Source of the DNA: Streptomyces nojiriensis
Lineage (GTDB): Bacteria > Actinomycetota > Actinomycetes > Streptomycetales > Streptomycetaceae
NCBI RefSeq assembly: GCF_017639205.1
Contig: NZ_CP071139.1
Span: forward strand, 5,765,501-5,829,500
Length of the DNA: 64,000 nucleotides
Direction: 5' to 3'
Shown: one piece after another, positions 1 to 8,174 of the stretch
Numbering within the stretch: position 1 is the first letter of the stretch
Layout of the letters: the number at the start of each line of letters is the position of its first letter
The notes under the pieces: model-generated
Told to the model about the DNA's origin: nothing
Databases searched by the model: none
Seen by the model: only the letters and a program-made list of their open reading frames with translations
Translations under genes and position numbers: made by a program

Positions 1-8
1 CCTCACGA

Positions 9-2189
9 GTGAATTCCGGAGCGAATTCCGGGCCGACTTCCGGAGCGGATCCCGGAGCCGATTCCTCCGAGGGCGACTACCGCGTCTACAACAACTTCTA
101 CGGCCCGCAGTACCACGGCCGCGCCCACTTCGGCATCGCCACCGCCGCCGAGCGGCCCGGGCGGGCCCGCGCCACCGGCCTCCTCGACGGCGACGAGATC
201 GACGCGCTGCTGCGTTCCTACATCCGCCCCGACTGCTTCGACGAAGCAGCCCGCGAGCTCTCCCGTACCGGCATCGTCGTCCTGACCGGCCCCCAGGGCA
301 CCGGCAAGCGCTCCGGCGCGGTCGCCCTGCTCCGCGAGACCGTCGGACCCTCCGCCGACTACGTGGTGCTCTCGCCCGACATCGGCCTCGACCAGCTCGC
401 GGAGCGCACCTTCGACGCGGGCGTCGGCTACGTCGTCCTCGACCGCACCGGAGCCGCCGCAGCGGCGGGAGCCACCGGAGCCGCCGGGACCGGTGTGGAC
501 GCCGCCGGCCCGCCCTCCGACTTCGACTGGCGCCGGGTGCGCGACCAGCTGCGCCGCCACCGCGCCCATCTGGTGATCACCACCGTGCACGGCGTGGCCG
601 GCCGCTCGCCCAAGGCCGTACGCCACCTGCCGTGGCGGCCACCGGTCCTGGACAAGGTGGTACGGGCCCGGCTGGTCCAGGCCCGCATCCCGCGGGAGAT
701 CGTCGACCGGGCCGTGGCCGGCATCCCGCCCCGCTGCCCCATCGCGGTCGTCGCCGACGCGGCACAGCGCATCGCGGCGGGCGCCGACCCCGACCAGGCG
801 TGGAAGGAGCACAGCGGCAGCGCGCCGCAGGCCGTCCAGGAGTGGTTCGGCGCCGAGGAGGAGCGGAGCCTGCGCGAGATCGCCGAGGTCACCACCCTCG
901 CCTTCGCTCCCGGCATCGGGCGGCGCGCCTTCGAATCGCTCCAGGACCTCCTCGAACGGCTCCTCGGACCGGTCTACTTCACACCGGAAGCCGCGGTCGG
1001 GGCCGGGGCCGGGGCCGCCGCCGACGGTGCGGCAGCCCCCGACGCCACGGGGCAGGCCGCCGCCGACGGTCCGGACCCGCAGCAGCGCCGCCGCGCCCGC
1101 CCGGTGGACCGGCGCCGCTCGCTCTCCCGCAACGCCCTGATCACCACCGAGATGCAGGTCTACGGCGCGACCACCCGCGAGGTCATGGTCTTCGCCGACT
1201 CCGAGCTGCGCCGCTGGGTGCTGCAGGCGCTGTGGCGCGACCACCCCACCGAGTACTGGGACGCGGTCCGCCACTGGCTGGAGGCGCTCGTCGACGCCGA
1301 CCCCGACCCCGCCCTCCAGCTCTCCATCGCCTCCGGACTCACGCTGCTCGGGCACATCGCCTTCGACGAGGTCGTGCAGAGCTACCTCGACCCGTGGGCG
1401 CGCGGCGAGAGCGGCGAGACCGGGCAGACCCTCGCGGTGTACGTGCTCTGGTACATGTGCCTGGAGGAGACCCAGGCGGCCGCCGCGCTCACCCTGGCCC
1501 GCACCTGGGCCCAGTCCCTCCACCCCACCCTGCGGGGCACCGCGCTGATCGCCTTCAGCGGCCAGCTCGGCGTCACCTTCCCCACCGACGCGGTGAAGTG
1601 GCTCTGGGCGGTGCTGCGCACCAGCGCCCTCGAAAAGCGGGAGGAACGCGAACACGGGCTGCGCGCCTGGGCTCAGCTGTTCCTCACGTTCGTCGACTGC
1701 CAGGAGGACGCCGGCATCGTGCTCGACGCCCTGGCGCACCGGATCAGGAAGGAACGGCGCACCCGGTCCGCCGCCTACTCGGCGACCGGCCTGCTCGTCC
1801 TCGAAACCACCCTCTGGGTCTTCACCGCCACCGAGCGGCTCTCGGGCCGCCCGGCCGTCGCCCGCTACGTCGCCGACCGGCCCGAGGAGGCCGACGTCGT
1901 CGCCGAGTTGTGGGCGGCGGTCCTCTGCTACCGGCCGCTGCGCCGCAGCGCCCTGTCCGCCCTGCTCGTCACGGTCCGTGGCCTGCCCGCCGTGACCTCC
2001 GACCCCACCGCTGCGGCCGCGCGACTCGGTCACGCCCTCGCCGCCGCGCTTCCGCAGGTCGAGCACCCCTTGCTGACAAGCGAGCTGGGCCGACTCGCGG
2101 TCTCCCGTCCCACCCGCGCCACTGGTCCCGACTGCGTCGCGACCCTGCTCGGCGCCCTGAACCGTGTGAAGGACACCGAACCACGATGA
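9..2189 (+). CDS. P-loop NTPase of unknown function, first gene of an ATPase/SPFH/DUF4407 cassette
   Basis: I do not recognise a named family. The 726-residue product has a Walker A motif GPQGTGKRS (residues 94-102) after a hydrophobic strand TGIVVLT, a likely Walker B strand YVVLD near 139-143 and a further core strand HLVITT, so it should be a cytoplasmic ATPase. The first ~20 residues are a Gly/Ser/Asp repeat encoded by degenerate short DNA repeats. Next comes a Tyr/Asn/Gly segment (residues 27-42, YNNFYGPQYHGRAHFG) that loosely resembles N-terminal signalling motifs of actinobacterial NTPases. The C-terminal half is helix-rich, rich in Trp and Leu, and could be a HEAT/TPR-like sensor. The GTG start is at the window edge without a visible ribosome binding site, so the true start may lie upstream. 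The stop overlaps the next start (ATGA). A STAND-like signalling ATPase is an inference only. Confidence 0.75.
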   Translation: MNSGANSGPTSGADPGADSSEGDYRVYNNFYGPQYHGRAHFGIATAAERPGRARATGLLDGDEIDALLRSYIRPDCFDEAARELSRTGIVVLTGPQGTGKRSGAVALLRETVGPSADYVVLSPDIGLDQLAERTFDAGVGYVVLDRTGAAAAAGATGAAGTGVDAAGPPSDFDWRRVRDQLRRHRAHLVITTVHGVAGRSPKAVRHLPWRPPVLDKVVRARLVQARIPREIVDRAVAGIPPRCPIAVVADAAQRIAAGADPDQAWKEHSGSAPQAVQEWFGAEEERSLREIAEVTTLAFAPGIGRRAFESLQDLLERLLGPVYFTPEAAVGAGAGAAADGAAAPDATGQAAADGPDPQQRRRARPVDRRRSLSRNALITTEMQVYGATTREVMVFADSELRRWVLQALWRDHPTEYWDAVRHWLEALVDADPDPALQLSIASGLTLLGHIAFDEVVQSYLDPWARGESGETGQTLAVYVLWYMCLEETQAAAALTLARTWAQSLHPTLRGTALIAFSGQLGVTFPTDAVKWLWAVLRTSALEKREEREHGLRAWAQLFLTFVDCQEDAGIVLDALAHRIRKERRTRSAAYSATGLLVLETTLWVFTATERLSGRPAVARYVADRPEEADVVAELWAAVLCYRPLRRSALSALLVTVRGLPAVTSDPTAAAARLGHALAAALPQVEHPLLTSELGRLAVSRPTRATGPDCVATLLGALNRVKDTEPR

Positions 2190-3904
2190 CCACGATCCGC
2201 AGGACCTATCCCCTGGTCGAGGAGCGGGTGCTGGCTCCCGCGCCCCGCACCGGGCGCCGCTTCTGGAACCAGCCGACCCGCTCGCACGACGAACTGCCCC
2301 GCGTCTCCGCCCACCAGGTCCTCGTCTACCGCACCGGGGACCAGTACCTCACCGACCACGGCGTCCGCGGACCCGGCGACGAGACCGTCCTGAACGCCGG
2401 CTCGGTCACCGTCGTCGACTGCCGCACCGCCGTGCCCGTCACCGTCGGAACCGACGTACCGTCCGCCGAGACCGACGGCTTCACCGTCCAGGTCGCCTTC
2501 CACTGCACGGTCACCGACCCCGTGGCCGTCGTCCGCGAGGGCGTCGTCGACGTGGAGTCCCGGCTGCTCGGCTACCTCCGGGCGCTGCCCGGACTCACCG
2601 ACGTCACCCAGGAATGGCCGCTCGAAGCCGGCAAGGAGGTGTCCCGGAGGCTGACCGCGCGCCTGATCTCGTACCTGGAGATGGAACCGCCGCGGATCGC
2701 CGGGCTCTCCGTCGGCGATCCGTACCTGACGGTGCTCACCCCGCAGGAGTTCGCCGACCAGCAGCGCCGAGCCGACGAGGAGCGGCGCGAACGCGAGCAC
2801 GACCGCGTGAAGGAGGCGGTACGCCGCGAGCGCGAGCTGATGGAGCACGAGCGCGAGAAGGAACGCAAGGCGATGGAAGCCGAGCGCACGTCGCTCGAAA
2901 TGCGGCACCAGCAGGAACTGGACGACCTCCGGCGGTCGTACACCCAGCGGACGGACGCCGAGGACCAGCACTACACCCACAACCTCAAGCGCAAGGACTA
3001 CGAGTTCGAGCGCACGGAGGCGCTCAAGGACCTCGAGGACTTCGGCACCGACCCGGCCAACACCGACATCCTCGCCCAGCGCCGGGGCGAGATCGGGTAC
3101 TCCGAGCTGTCCGAGCGGCAGCGCGAGACCGACCGGCTGCGGCGCGAGCGGCAGCGCGAGGACGAGGAGCGCCACTGGGAGAACGCCGAACGGCGGCGCC
3201 TCGCCGAACGGGAGGACCTCCGCTACAGCCTGGAGCGCGATGACCGCCACCGTGAGGTCGACCGCCAGGACCAGCGCGCCGCGCTCGACGCCGCCCGGGA
3301 GGAGCAGCGAGAGCAGCGGTCCGCGGACCGCGACGACCGGCTGCGGCAGCGCGCGGAGCAGCGCGAGGACGTGCTGGCCGACCGGGCCGAGCGGCGTCAC
3401 CGGGCCGACCGGCGCGACAACATCAACCAGGAGCTGGGCCGCCAGATGATCAACCGCGGCCTCCTCGACAACGCGCCGATCGACGCCCGTGCCTTCGTCG
3501 AGCGCCTCAGCACCGGGCAGGGCCTCCTCGACCAGGACCCGCCCGCCGCCGCGCAGGTGGCCGGCGCCGCCGAGACCCCGCAGCTGAAGGAGGGCACCGG
3601 CGCGTCGTCCCGGGACCGTTCCGACGAGCGCCGCGGCCGGTCGTACGACGGGGAGGACCCGTACGAGAAGGAGGAGTACGGACGGGAGAACGGCCGGCGC
3701 GACGCCCGGCGTGACGATGCGTACGGGGACGACCGCTACGGCGACGACCGCTACGGCGACGACCGGTCCGCACGCGACGGCGGCCCCGACCGGGACCGGG
3801 ACCGGGACGGGGCAGGCGACGACGACGGCGCCCGCGCCGCGCGCCGCCCCCTGATCGCCGACGACGACCTCGGTGAAGCGGGGAGGGAGGAGCGTGGCCG
3901 CTGA
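2186..3904 (+). CDS. SPFH/Band-7-like protein with long coiled coil
   Basis: The N-terminal ~190 residues have the alternating strand pattern of an SPFH (prohibitin/flotillin) domain: VLVYRTGDQYLTDHG, AGSVTVVDCRTAVPVTVG and FTVQVAFHCTVTDPVAVVREG, then a helix with PLEAGKEVSRRLTARL. Residues ~190-430 are an almost uninterrupted Arg/Glu heptad coiled coil. The tail is disordered and carries a tandem DDRYG repeat near its end. The ATG start overlaps the upstream stop, giving 572 residues, and the gene runs ~10 bases into the next one, so the three genes are translationally coupled. No signal peptide or obvious membrane helix is seen. The SPFH call rests on fold-like pattern rather than signature residues; assembly on the membrane with the next gene's product is inferred. 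Confidence 0.7.
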   Translation: MTTIRRTYPLVEERVLAPAPRTGRRFWNQPTRSHDELPRVSAHQVLVYRTGDQYLTDHGVRGPGDETVLNAGSVTVVDCRTAVPVTVGTDVPSAETDGFTVQVAFHCTVTDPVAVVREGVVDVESRLLGYLRALPGLTDVTQEWPLEAGKEVSRRLTARLISYLEMEPPRIAGLSVGDPYLTVLTPQEFADQQRRADEERREREHDRVKEAVRRERELMEHEREKERKAMEAERTSLEMRHQQELDDLRRSYTQRTDAEDQHYTHNLKRKDYEFERTEALKDLEDFGTDPANTDILAQRRGEIGYSELSERQRETDRLRRERQREDEERHWENAERRRLAEREDLRYSLERDDRHREVDRQDQRAALDAAREEQREQRSADRDDRLRQRAEQREDVLADRAERRHRADRRDNINQELGRQMINRGLLDNAPIDARAFVERLSTGQGLLDQDPPAAAQVAGAAETPQLKEGTGASSRDRSDERRGRSYDGEDPYEKEEYGRENGRRDARRDDAYGDDRYGDDRYGDDRSARDGGPDRDRDRDGAGDDDGARAARRPLIADDDLGEAGREERGR

Positions 3905-5267
3905 CACCCCCGTACGCCCGCCCGAGGAGGAGTACGACGCGTGGGCGGCCGAGACCCGGCCCGCCCGCCCCTCCCACCGCTCCTACCGGGCCTGGGGTGG
4001 CCGCGGCCGCAGCCCCGCCGCGCTCCTGCGCCGCCTGATCGGCATCCGCGAGGAGATCCTCGACCGCGAGAGCGCAGAGCGCGCCCGCTACACGTGGTAC
4101 GGCGCCATCGTCCTCAACACCGCGCTGCTCGGCGGCGCCTCCATGGCCATGGCGATCGGCACGGTCCGCGAGGGCACGCCGGTCGCGGTGGCCGTCGTCG
4201 TCGGCATGGTGTGGGCGTGGATCGTGCTGGCGCTGGACAGCTGGCTGGTCTCCAGCACCCACGGCTACACCGGCGGTCGGGCGGCCCGCATGCTGGTGCC
4301 CCGGCTGTTCCTGTCCGTGGTGCTCGGGCTCACCATCGCCGAGCCGCTGCTGTTCCAGATCTTCGACCGGGAAATACGCCAGGAGATGGCGGTCAGCAGG
4401 GAGCGCGACCTCGCCGACTTCCGGGGCCACCTCACCGACTGCAACCCCCTCGACGGCCAGGACACCACCAAGCGAGGCGAGTGCGGTGACTTCCATATGA
4501 CGGTGCCGGGCGAGCCGGCCTCGATCAAACAGGACATAGCAGACATCGCCGCCGCCACCGCCCGTCTCGACGAGCAGATCAAGACCTACAACGACACCCT
4601 CGGCGGGAAGCTGGCGACCGAGCGCCGCGAGTGCGCCGAGGACCGCTGGATCCGGCGCGGCAACGGCTGGGACACCTCCGAGACCTGTGAGCGCGCCCGC
4701 ACCGACACCAGCGCGTACAAGGAGACGAGCAAGGTCGCCGAGTACGAGGCGAAGCGCGCCGAGCTCGTCGGCAAGGGCAACGTCCTGTCCGAGCGGCTGA
4801 TCAACACCGGTACCGCCTACCGTACGGACGTCAAGAAGGCGATCGACGCCAAGGTCGCCGAGCGGCAGACGTCGCAGCAGCACGACGGACTGCTGCTGCG
4901 CGCCGGCGCGCTGTCCACGGTGGCCTGGTCCGACGGTTTCGCGCTCTTCATGATGTTCCTGCTGCACGCCGTGCTGCTGCTGGTCGACGCCATGCCGGTG
5001 CTCGCCAAGCTGATGAGCGGCCCGTCCGAGTACGACCGCAGGCTCGCCGAGCGGCGCGAGGCCAACAAGCGCATCCACCTGGAGGACCAGGAGGCGCAGC
5101 GCCGGGTCGACGCCATCGACCACGAGGTCCGCCGGTACGCGGCCGAGGTGTGGGCCGAGGAGGACAAGGCCCGGCTGGGTCACGACCACTACAAGGCGCG
5201 CACCGAGCACGCCCGCATGGTCCGCGAGGAGCTCGACGCCCGGACCGCCCGGCTCCTGGGCGAGTGA
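3894..5267 (+). CDS. DUF4407-like four-TM membrane protein
   Basis: The 457-residue protein has membrane segments at about residues 66-88, 95-120, 132-158 and 346-368. A ~185-residue loop between TM3 and TM4 holds four cysteines (183, 197, 247, 265) and helical, coiled-coil-prone sequence. A charged cytoplasmic helix follows TM4. This layout matches DUF4407 proteins as I know them; their molecular function is not established. GTG at this position was chosen over an in-frame GTG 21 bases upstream because the purine-rich GGGAGGGAGG lies directly before it. It overlaps the SPFH-like gene, so it probably acts in a complex with that protein. The four loop cysteines may form disulphides if the loop is outside the cell, which is inference. 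Confidence 0.75.
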   Translation: MAADTPVRPPEEEYDAWAAETRPARPSHRSYRAWGGRGRSPAALLRRLIGIREEILDRESAERARYTWYGAIVLNTALLGGASMAMAIGTVREGTPVAVAVVVGMVWAWIVLALDSWLVSSTHGYTGGRAARMLVPRLFLSVVLGLTIAEPLLFQIFDREIRQEMAVSRERDLADFRGHLTDCNPLDGQDTTKRGECGDFHMTVPGEPASIKQDIADIAAATARLDEQIKTYNDTLGGKLATERRECAEDRWIRRGNGWDTSETCERARTDTSAYKETSKVAEYEAKRAELVGKGNVLSERLINTGTAYRTDVKKAIDAKVAERQTSQQHDGLLLRAGALSTVAWSDGFALFMMFLLHAVLLLVDAMPVLAKLMSGPSEYDRRLAERREANKRIHLEDQEAQRRVDAIDHEVRRYAAEVWAEEDKARLGHDHYKARTEHARMVREELDARTARLLGE

Positions 5268-5448
5268 CGCCCGGCGGTGACCGGTTGCCCCGACCGCCCC
5301 GGCGGTCGCGGCGACCGGTCACCGTCGCGTCCGGCCCGGACCGCGCCGGTCGTCGCAGTACCCCGCCCGGGCGGGCCACGGACCCGGGTCGGTGACGGGG
5401 GGCGGCGGTGGGAGGATGCGGGGACACGGAGAGAGAGGCCGGGGCCGG

Positions 5449-7101
5449 ATGCTGCTGGCGGGACAGGCCAAGCGGGACCGGGCGCTCGGCGCCGTCGCGG
5501 AGGTCCGAGGCCTGACCGAGGAGGCGGAGCAGGGCGCGGTGCCCGAGCTGCTCGCGCAGGCTTCGGTGGATCTGCTGCGCGGTCCCTCGACCGAGGTGGC
5601 GGCCTGGGTCGACTTCGAGCTGCGGTCCGCCGAGTACTACAGCCTCCTCGCGGAGATCTCCGGCCGCAGCCCCGACGCGGCCGCCGCCGAGGGGTTCCTG
5701 CCCGACGAGGTCGCCGAGCGGGTCCGCCGCCAGCTGCTCGACGACACGCACCGCAGGGTGTCGCTGCGCGGCTACCAGTCCTTCGGGGCGCGTTTCGCGC
5801 TGGCGCAGCGCAAGGTGATCCTCGGGGACGAGATGGGGCTCGGGAAGACCATCCAGGCCATCGCCGCCCTGTCCCACCTCGCCGCCGAAGGCCGCAGCCA
5901 CTTCGTGGTCGTCTGCCCGGCCAGCGTCCTGATCAACTGGACGCGTGAGATCGAGGCCCGCAGCAAGCTGCGCGTGATGTGCCTGCACGGCCCGGACCGG
6001 CAGGAGGCGTTCGCCGACTGGAAGGGCCGGGGCGGGGTCGCAGTGACCACCTTCGACGCCTTGCGCGGCTTTCCCGCGCCCGGGGGCGGCGAGATCGGGA
6101 TGCTGGTCGTGGACGAGGCGCACTACGTGAAGAACCCGAAGACCCGGCGGGCCCAGGCCGTGACCGAATGGTCCGAACGCTGCGACCGCGTGCTGTTCAT
6201 GACCGGAACGCCCATGGAGAACCGGGTCGCCGAGTTCCGCAGCCTGGTGAACATCCTCCAGCCCGACCTGGCCGCGGCCGTCGGCGACCGGGACGGCGTG
6301 GCCGGCTCCAAGGCCTTCCGGAAGGCCGTCGCCCCGGTCTATCTGCGCCGCAACCAGCAGGACGTGCTGACCGAACTGCCCGCGCTCCAGCACACGGACG
6401 AGTGGGAGGAGCTGAGCGCCTCGGACGAGGCCGCCTACCGCGAGGCCGTGCGCTCCGCCAACTTCATGGCGATGCGCAGGGCGGCGTACGCGCACCCCGA
6501 GAGGTCGGCGAAGCTGAACCGGCTGCGCGAGATCGTCGAGGACGCCGCCGAGAACGGGCTGAAGGTGGTGGTGTTCTCCAACTTCAGGCAGGTCCTGGGG
6601 GTGGTGAAGGACGCCCTGGAGGCCGCGCCGGGTCCCGGCGGCGGCCGGGTGTTCGGCCCGCTCTCGGGGAGCGTGCCGCCCGCCCGCCGCCAGCAGGTGG
6701 TGGACGAGTTCGCCGCCGCGCCGGGGCACGCGGTGCTGGTGGCGCAGATCGAGGCGGCGGGAGCGGGGCTCAACATGCAGGCCGCCTCCGTCGTGATCAT
6801 CTGCGAGCCCCAGGTCAAGCCGACCATCGAGAACCAGGCGGTGGCGCGGGCCCACCGGATGGGGCAGGTGCGTCCGGTCCGGGTGCACCGGCTGCTCGCC
6901 ACGCGCGGGGTGGACGAGCGGATGGTCCGGATGCTGAAGAACAAGAGCCGGCTGTTCGACGCGTACGCACGGCGCAGCGCCGTCGCCGAGTCCACGCCGG
7001 ACGCGGTCGACGTGTCGGACGTCGCGATGGCCCGCCAGATCGTCGAGGAGGAGCAGGCGAGGCTGGGGACGGTCGGCCGGCAGGGCGCCGGACCGGCGTG
7101 A
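5449..7101 (+). CDS. SNF2-family DEAD/DEAH-box ATPase (helicase-like)
   Basis: A double RecA-fold SNF2 ATPase: motif I GDEMGLGKT (residues 126-134), Ia VVVCPASVLINW, DEAH box VVDEAHYVKNP (DEAH 222-225), motif III FMTGTPMENR, motif V region QIEAAGAGLNMQ and motif VI QAVARAHRMGQ. Such proteins use ATP to translocate on double-stranded DNA and remodel DNA-protein complexes. At ~550 residues it is a nearly minimal motor with only ~105 residues before the first motif. The start is uncertain: ATG here has a GAGAGAGG sequence ~10 bases upstream, but in-frame ATG 33 bases and GTG 57 bases upstream are also open. It lies ~180 bases after the DUF4407-like gene on the same strand; whether it belongs to that operon is unknown. 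Confidence 0.85.
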   Translation: MLLAGQAKRDRALGAVAEVRGLTEEAEQGAVPELLAQASVDLLRGPSTEVAAWVDFELRSAEYYSLLAEISGRSPDAAAAEGFLPDEVAERVRRQLLDDTHRRVSLRGYQSFGARFALAQRKVILGDEMGLGKTIQAIAALSHLAAEGRSHFVVVCPASVLINWTREIEARSKLRVMCLHGPDRQEAFADWKGRGGVAVTTFDALRGFPAPGGGEIGMLVVDEAHYVKNPKTRRAQAVTEWSERCDRVLFMTGTPMENRVAEFRSLVNILQPDLAAAVGDRDGVAGSKAFRKAVAPVYLRRNQQDVLTELPALQHTDEWEELSASDEAAYREAVRSANFMAMRRAAYAHPERSAKLNRLREIVEDAAENGLKVVVFSNFRQVLGVVKDALEAAPGPGGGRVFGPLSGSVPPARRQQVVDEFAAAPGHAVLVAQIEAAGAGLNMQAASVVIICEPQVKPTIENQAVARAHRMGQVRPVRVHRLLATRGVDERMVRMLKNKSRLFDAYARRSAVAESTPDAVDVSDVAMARQIVEEEQARLGTVGRQGAGPA

Positions 7102-7115
7102 GCGGGCCGGATTAT

Positions 7116-7146
7116 CTTGCGGTGCAAGGAAGTCGCTGACTATCCT
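7116..7146 (+). promoter_or_regulatory. padR promoter with operator, leaderless
   Basis: The interrupted palindrome CTTGC-GGT-GCAAG (7116-7128) overlaps a -35-like TTGCGG (7117-7122). TATCCT (7141-7146) follows at 18-bp spacing. The ATG begins 8 bases after the -10, so the transcript is probably leaderless. The palindrome position fits autorepression by PadR. Confidence 0.55.
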
Positions 7147-7153
7147 GTACCGC

Positions 7154-7534
7154 ATGACAAAGGAGCCGAACGCGACCGCCGACCAACGGCGCAGTCAGCT
7201 CCTGCGCGGAGTGCTCGACCTCTGCCTGCTGTCCCTCATCGCCGAACGGCCCAGGTACGGCTTCGAGTTCGCGCAGGCGCTCGCCGACGGTGGGCTCGAC
7301 CTCGTCAGTGAAGGCAGCATCTATCCGCTGCTCGCACGGATGGAACGGGCGGGGCTCATCTCCTCGTACCGTGCCCCGTCCCCCAGCGGCGGCGCCCCGC
7401 GCAAGTACTACCGACCGACCGAGGCCGGGCACGCCGAGCTGACCGGGGGGCGGGCCGACTGGCAGGCCTTCGCCGGGCCCGTCGGCCGGATCCTGAGCGC
7501 CGGTACGCACTCCACGGGGGAAGGCACACCATGA
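7154..7534 (+). CDS. PadR-family transcriptional regulator
   Basis: A 126-residue winged-helix repressor of the PadR type: LLRGVLDLCLLSLIAERPRYG followed by a helix, the wing region SEGSIYPLLARMERAGLI, and the typical GGAPRKYYRPTEAGH stretch, with a short C-terminal dimerisation helix. PadR proteins usually repress neighbouring membrane or efflux genes and often themselves. Its stop overlaps the ATG of the downstream membrane-protein gene (ATGA), so the two are co-translated and that protein is the likely target. The promoter appears leaderless with a CTTGC/GCAAG palindrome over the -35. Confidence 0.9.
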   Translation: MTKEPNATADQRRSQLLRGVLDLCLLSLIAERPRYGFEFAQALADGGLDLVSEGSIYPLLARMERAGLISSYRAPSPSGGAPRKYYRPTEAGHAELTGGRADWQAFAGPVGRILSAGTHSTGEGTP

Positions 7535-8106
7535 CCAACGAGCAGATACTCGCGGCCTGCCGCAGCAACTGGGAGTACCGCGGCGTCGGTGAGGCCGCCA
7601 TGCGGGAGATGCTCGACGAGCTCTCCGCGCACCTGGAGGACGCGGAGGCCGCCGGGCGCACGGCGCAGGACGTCGTCGGCCCGGACGTACGGGCCTTCGC
7701 CGCGGCCTGGGCGCGCGAGCGTGCCCCCTTCACCCGGCGGGCCCTGCGCACGATGGCCATGGCCTGCTTCGTCCTCGGTTTCCTGCCGGTCTTCTCGCAC
7801 CTGATCCGGTGGACCGTCCAACTGCCCGTGACCGCCGACTACCTCGCCTTCTGGGTGGCCATCGGCTCGATCACGGTCGCCTGGGAGCTGCGGCGGGGCA
7901 CCATGCCCGTGCACCAGCACTGGCTGCTCTCCTTCGCCGTCGGTCTGCCCGTGATGATCCTCACCAAGTGGCTGACCGGGGACGGGGTGCTGTTCACGCT
8001 CCCGCTGTGGGTCGCGGCCCTCCTGCTGCTGCCCGGGCTGCCGTACGCACTCGCCGACCTGCGGGCCCGCCGGAAGGCCAAGGCGGGCGCAACTCAGCCT
8101 TGCTGA
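7531..8106 (+). CDS. PadR-coupled membrane protein of unknown function
   Basis: A 191-residue protein. The first ~65 residues form a soluble helical region (LAACRSNWEYRGVGEAAMREMLDELSAHLEDAE is typical of the start of proteins co-transcribed with PadR regulators). About four hydrophobic segments follow (AMACFVLGFLPVF, YLAFWVAIGSITVAWEL, WLLSFAVGLPVMIL, LPLWVAALLLLPGLP). It overlaps the PadR gene by four bases. The soluble-helix-plus-TM layout resembles DUF1700/DUF1129-like PadR partners, but I cannot assign a family firmly. Confidence 0.8.
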   Translation: MTNEQILAACRSNWEYRGVGEAAMREMLDELSAHLEDAEAAGRTAQDVVGPDVRAFAAAWARERAPFTRRALRTMAMACFVLGFLPVFSHLIRWTVQLPVTADYLAFWVAIGSITVAWELRRGTMPVHQHWLLSFAVGLPVMILTKWLTGDGVLFTLPLWVAALLLLPGLPYALADLRARRKAKAGATQPC

Positions 8107-8124
8107 GGGCGGCATGACGGTACG

Positions 8125-8150
8125 TCCGGTCGGTGTGCCGCCGGACCGGA
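8125..8150. terminator. hairpin between convergent genes
   Basis: TCCGGTC (8125-8131) pairs with GACCGGA (8144-8150) around a 12-nt loop in the 68-bp gap between convergent genes; possible bidirectional terminator, no T-run. Confidence 0.4.
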
Positions 8151-8174
8151 ACGCTCAGGCACCGCCGGCGCGGG

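Noticed and set aside
3..2066. Long open frame on the minus strand across the ATPase gene
   Set aside because: Shadow frame of a high-GC gene: Gly/Val/Ala/Arg-rich without domains, while the plus strand shows Walker motifs and normal composition.
2030..5210. Long minus-strand open frames across the SPFH-like and DUF4407-like genes
   Set aside because: Composition is Val/Leu/Gly-biased antisense sequence, no ribosome binding site; coding signal is on the plus strand with coiled-coil and TM patterns.
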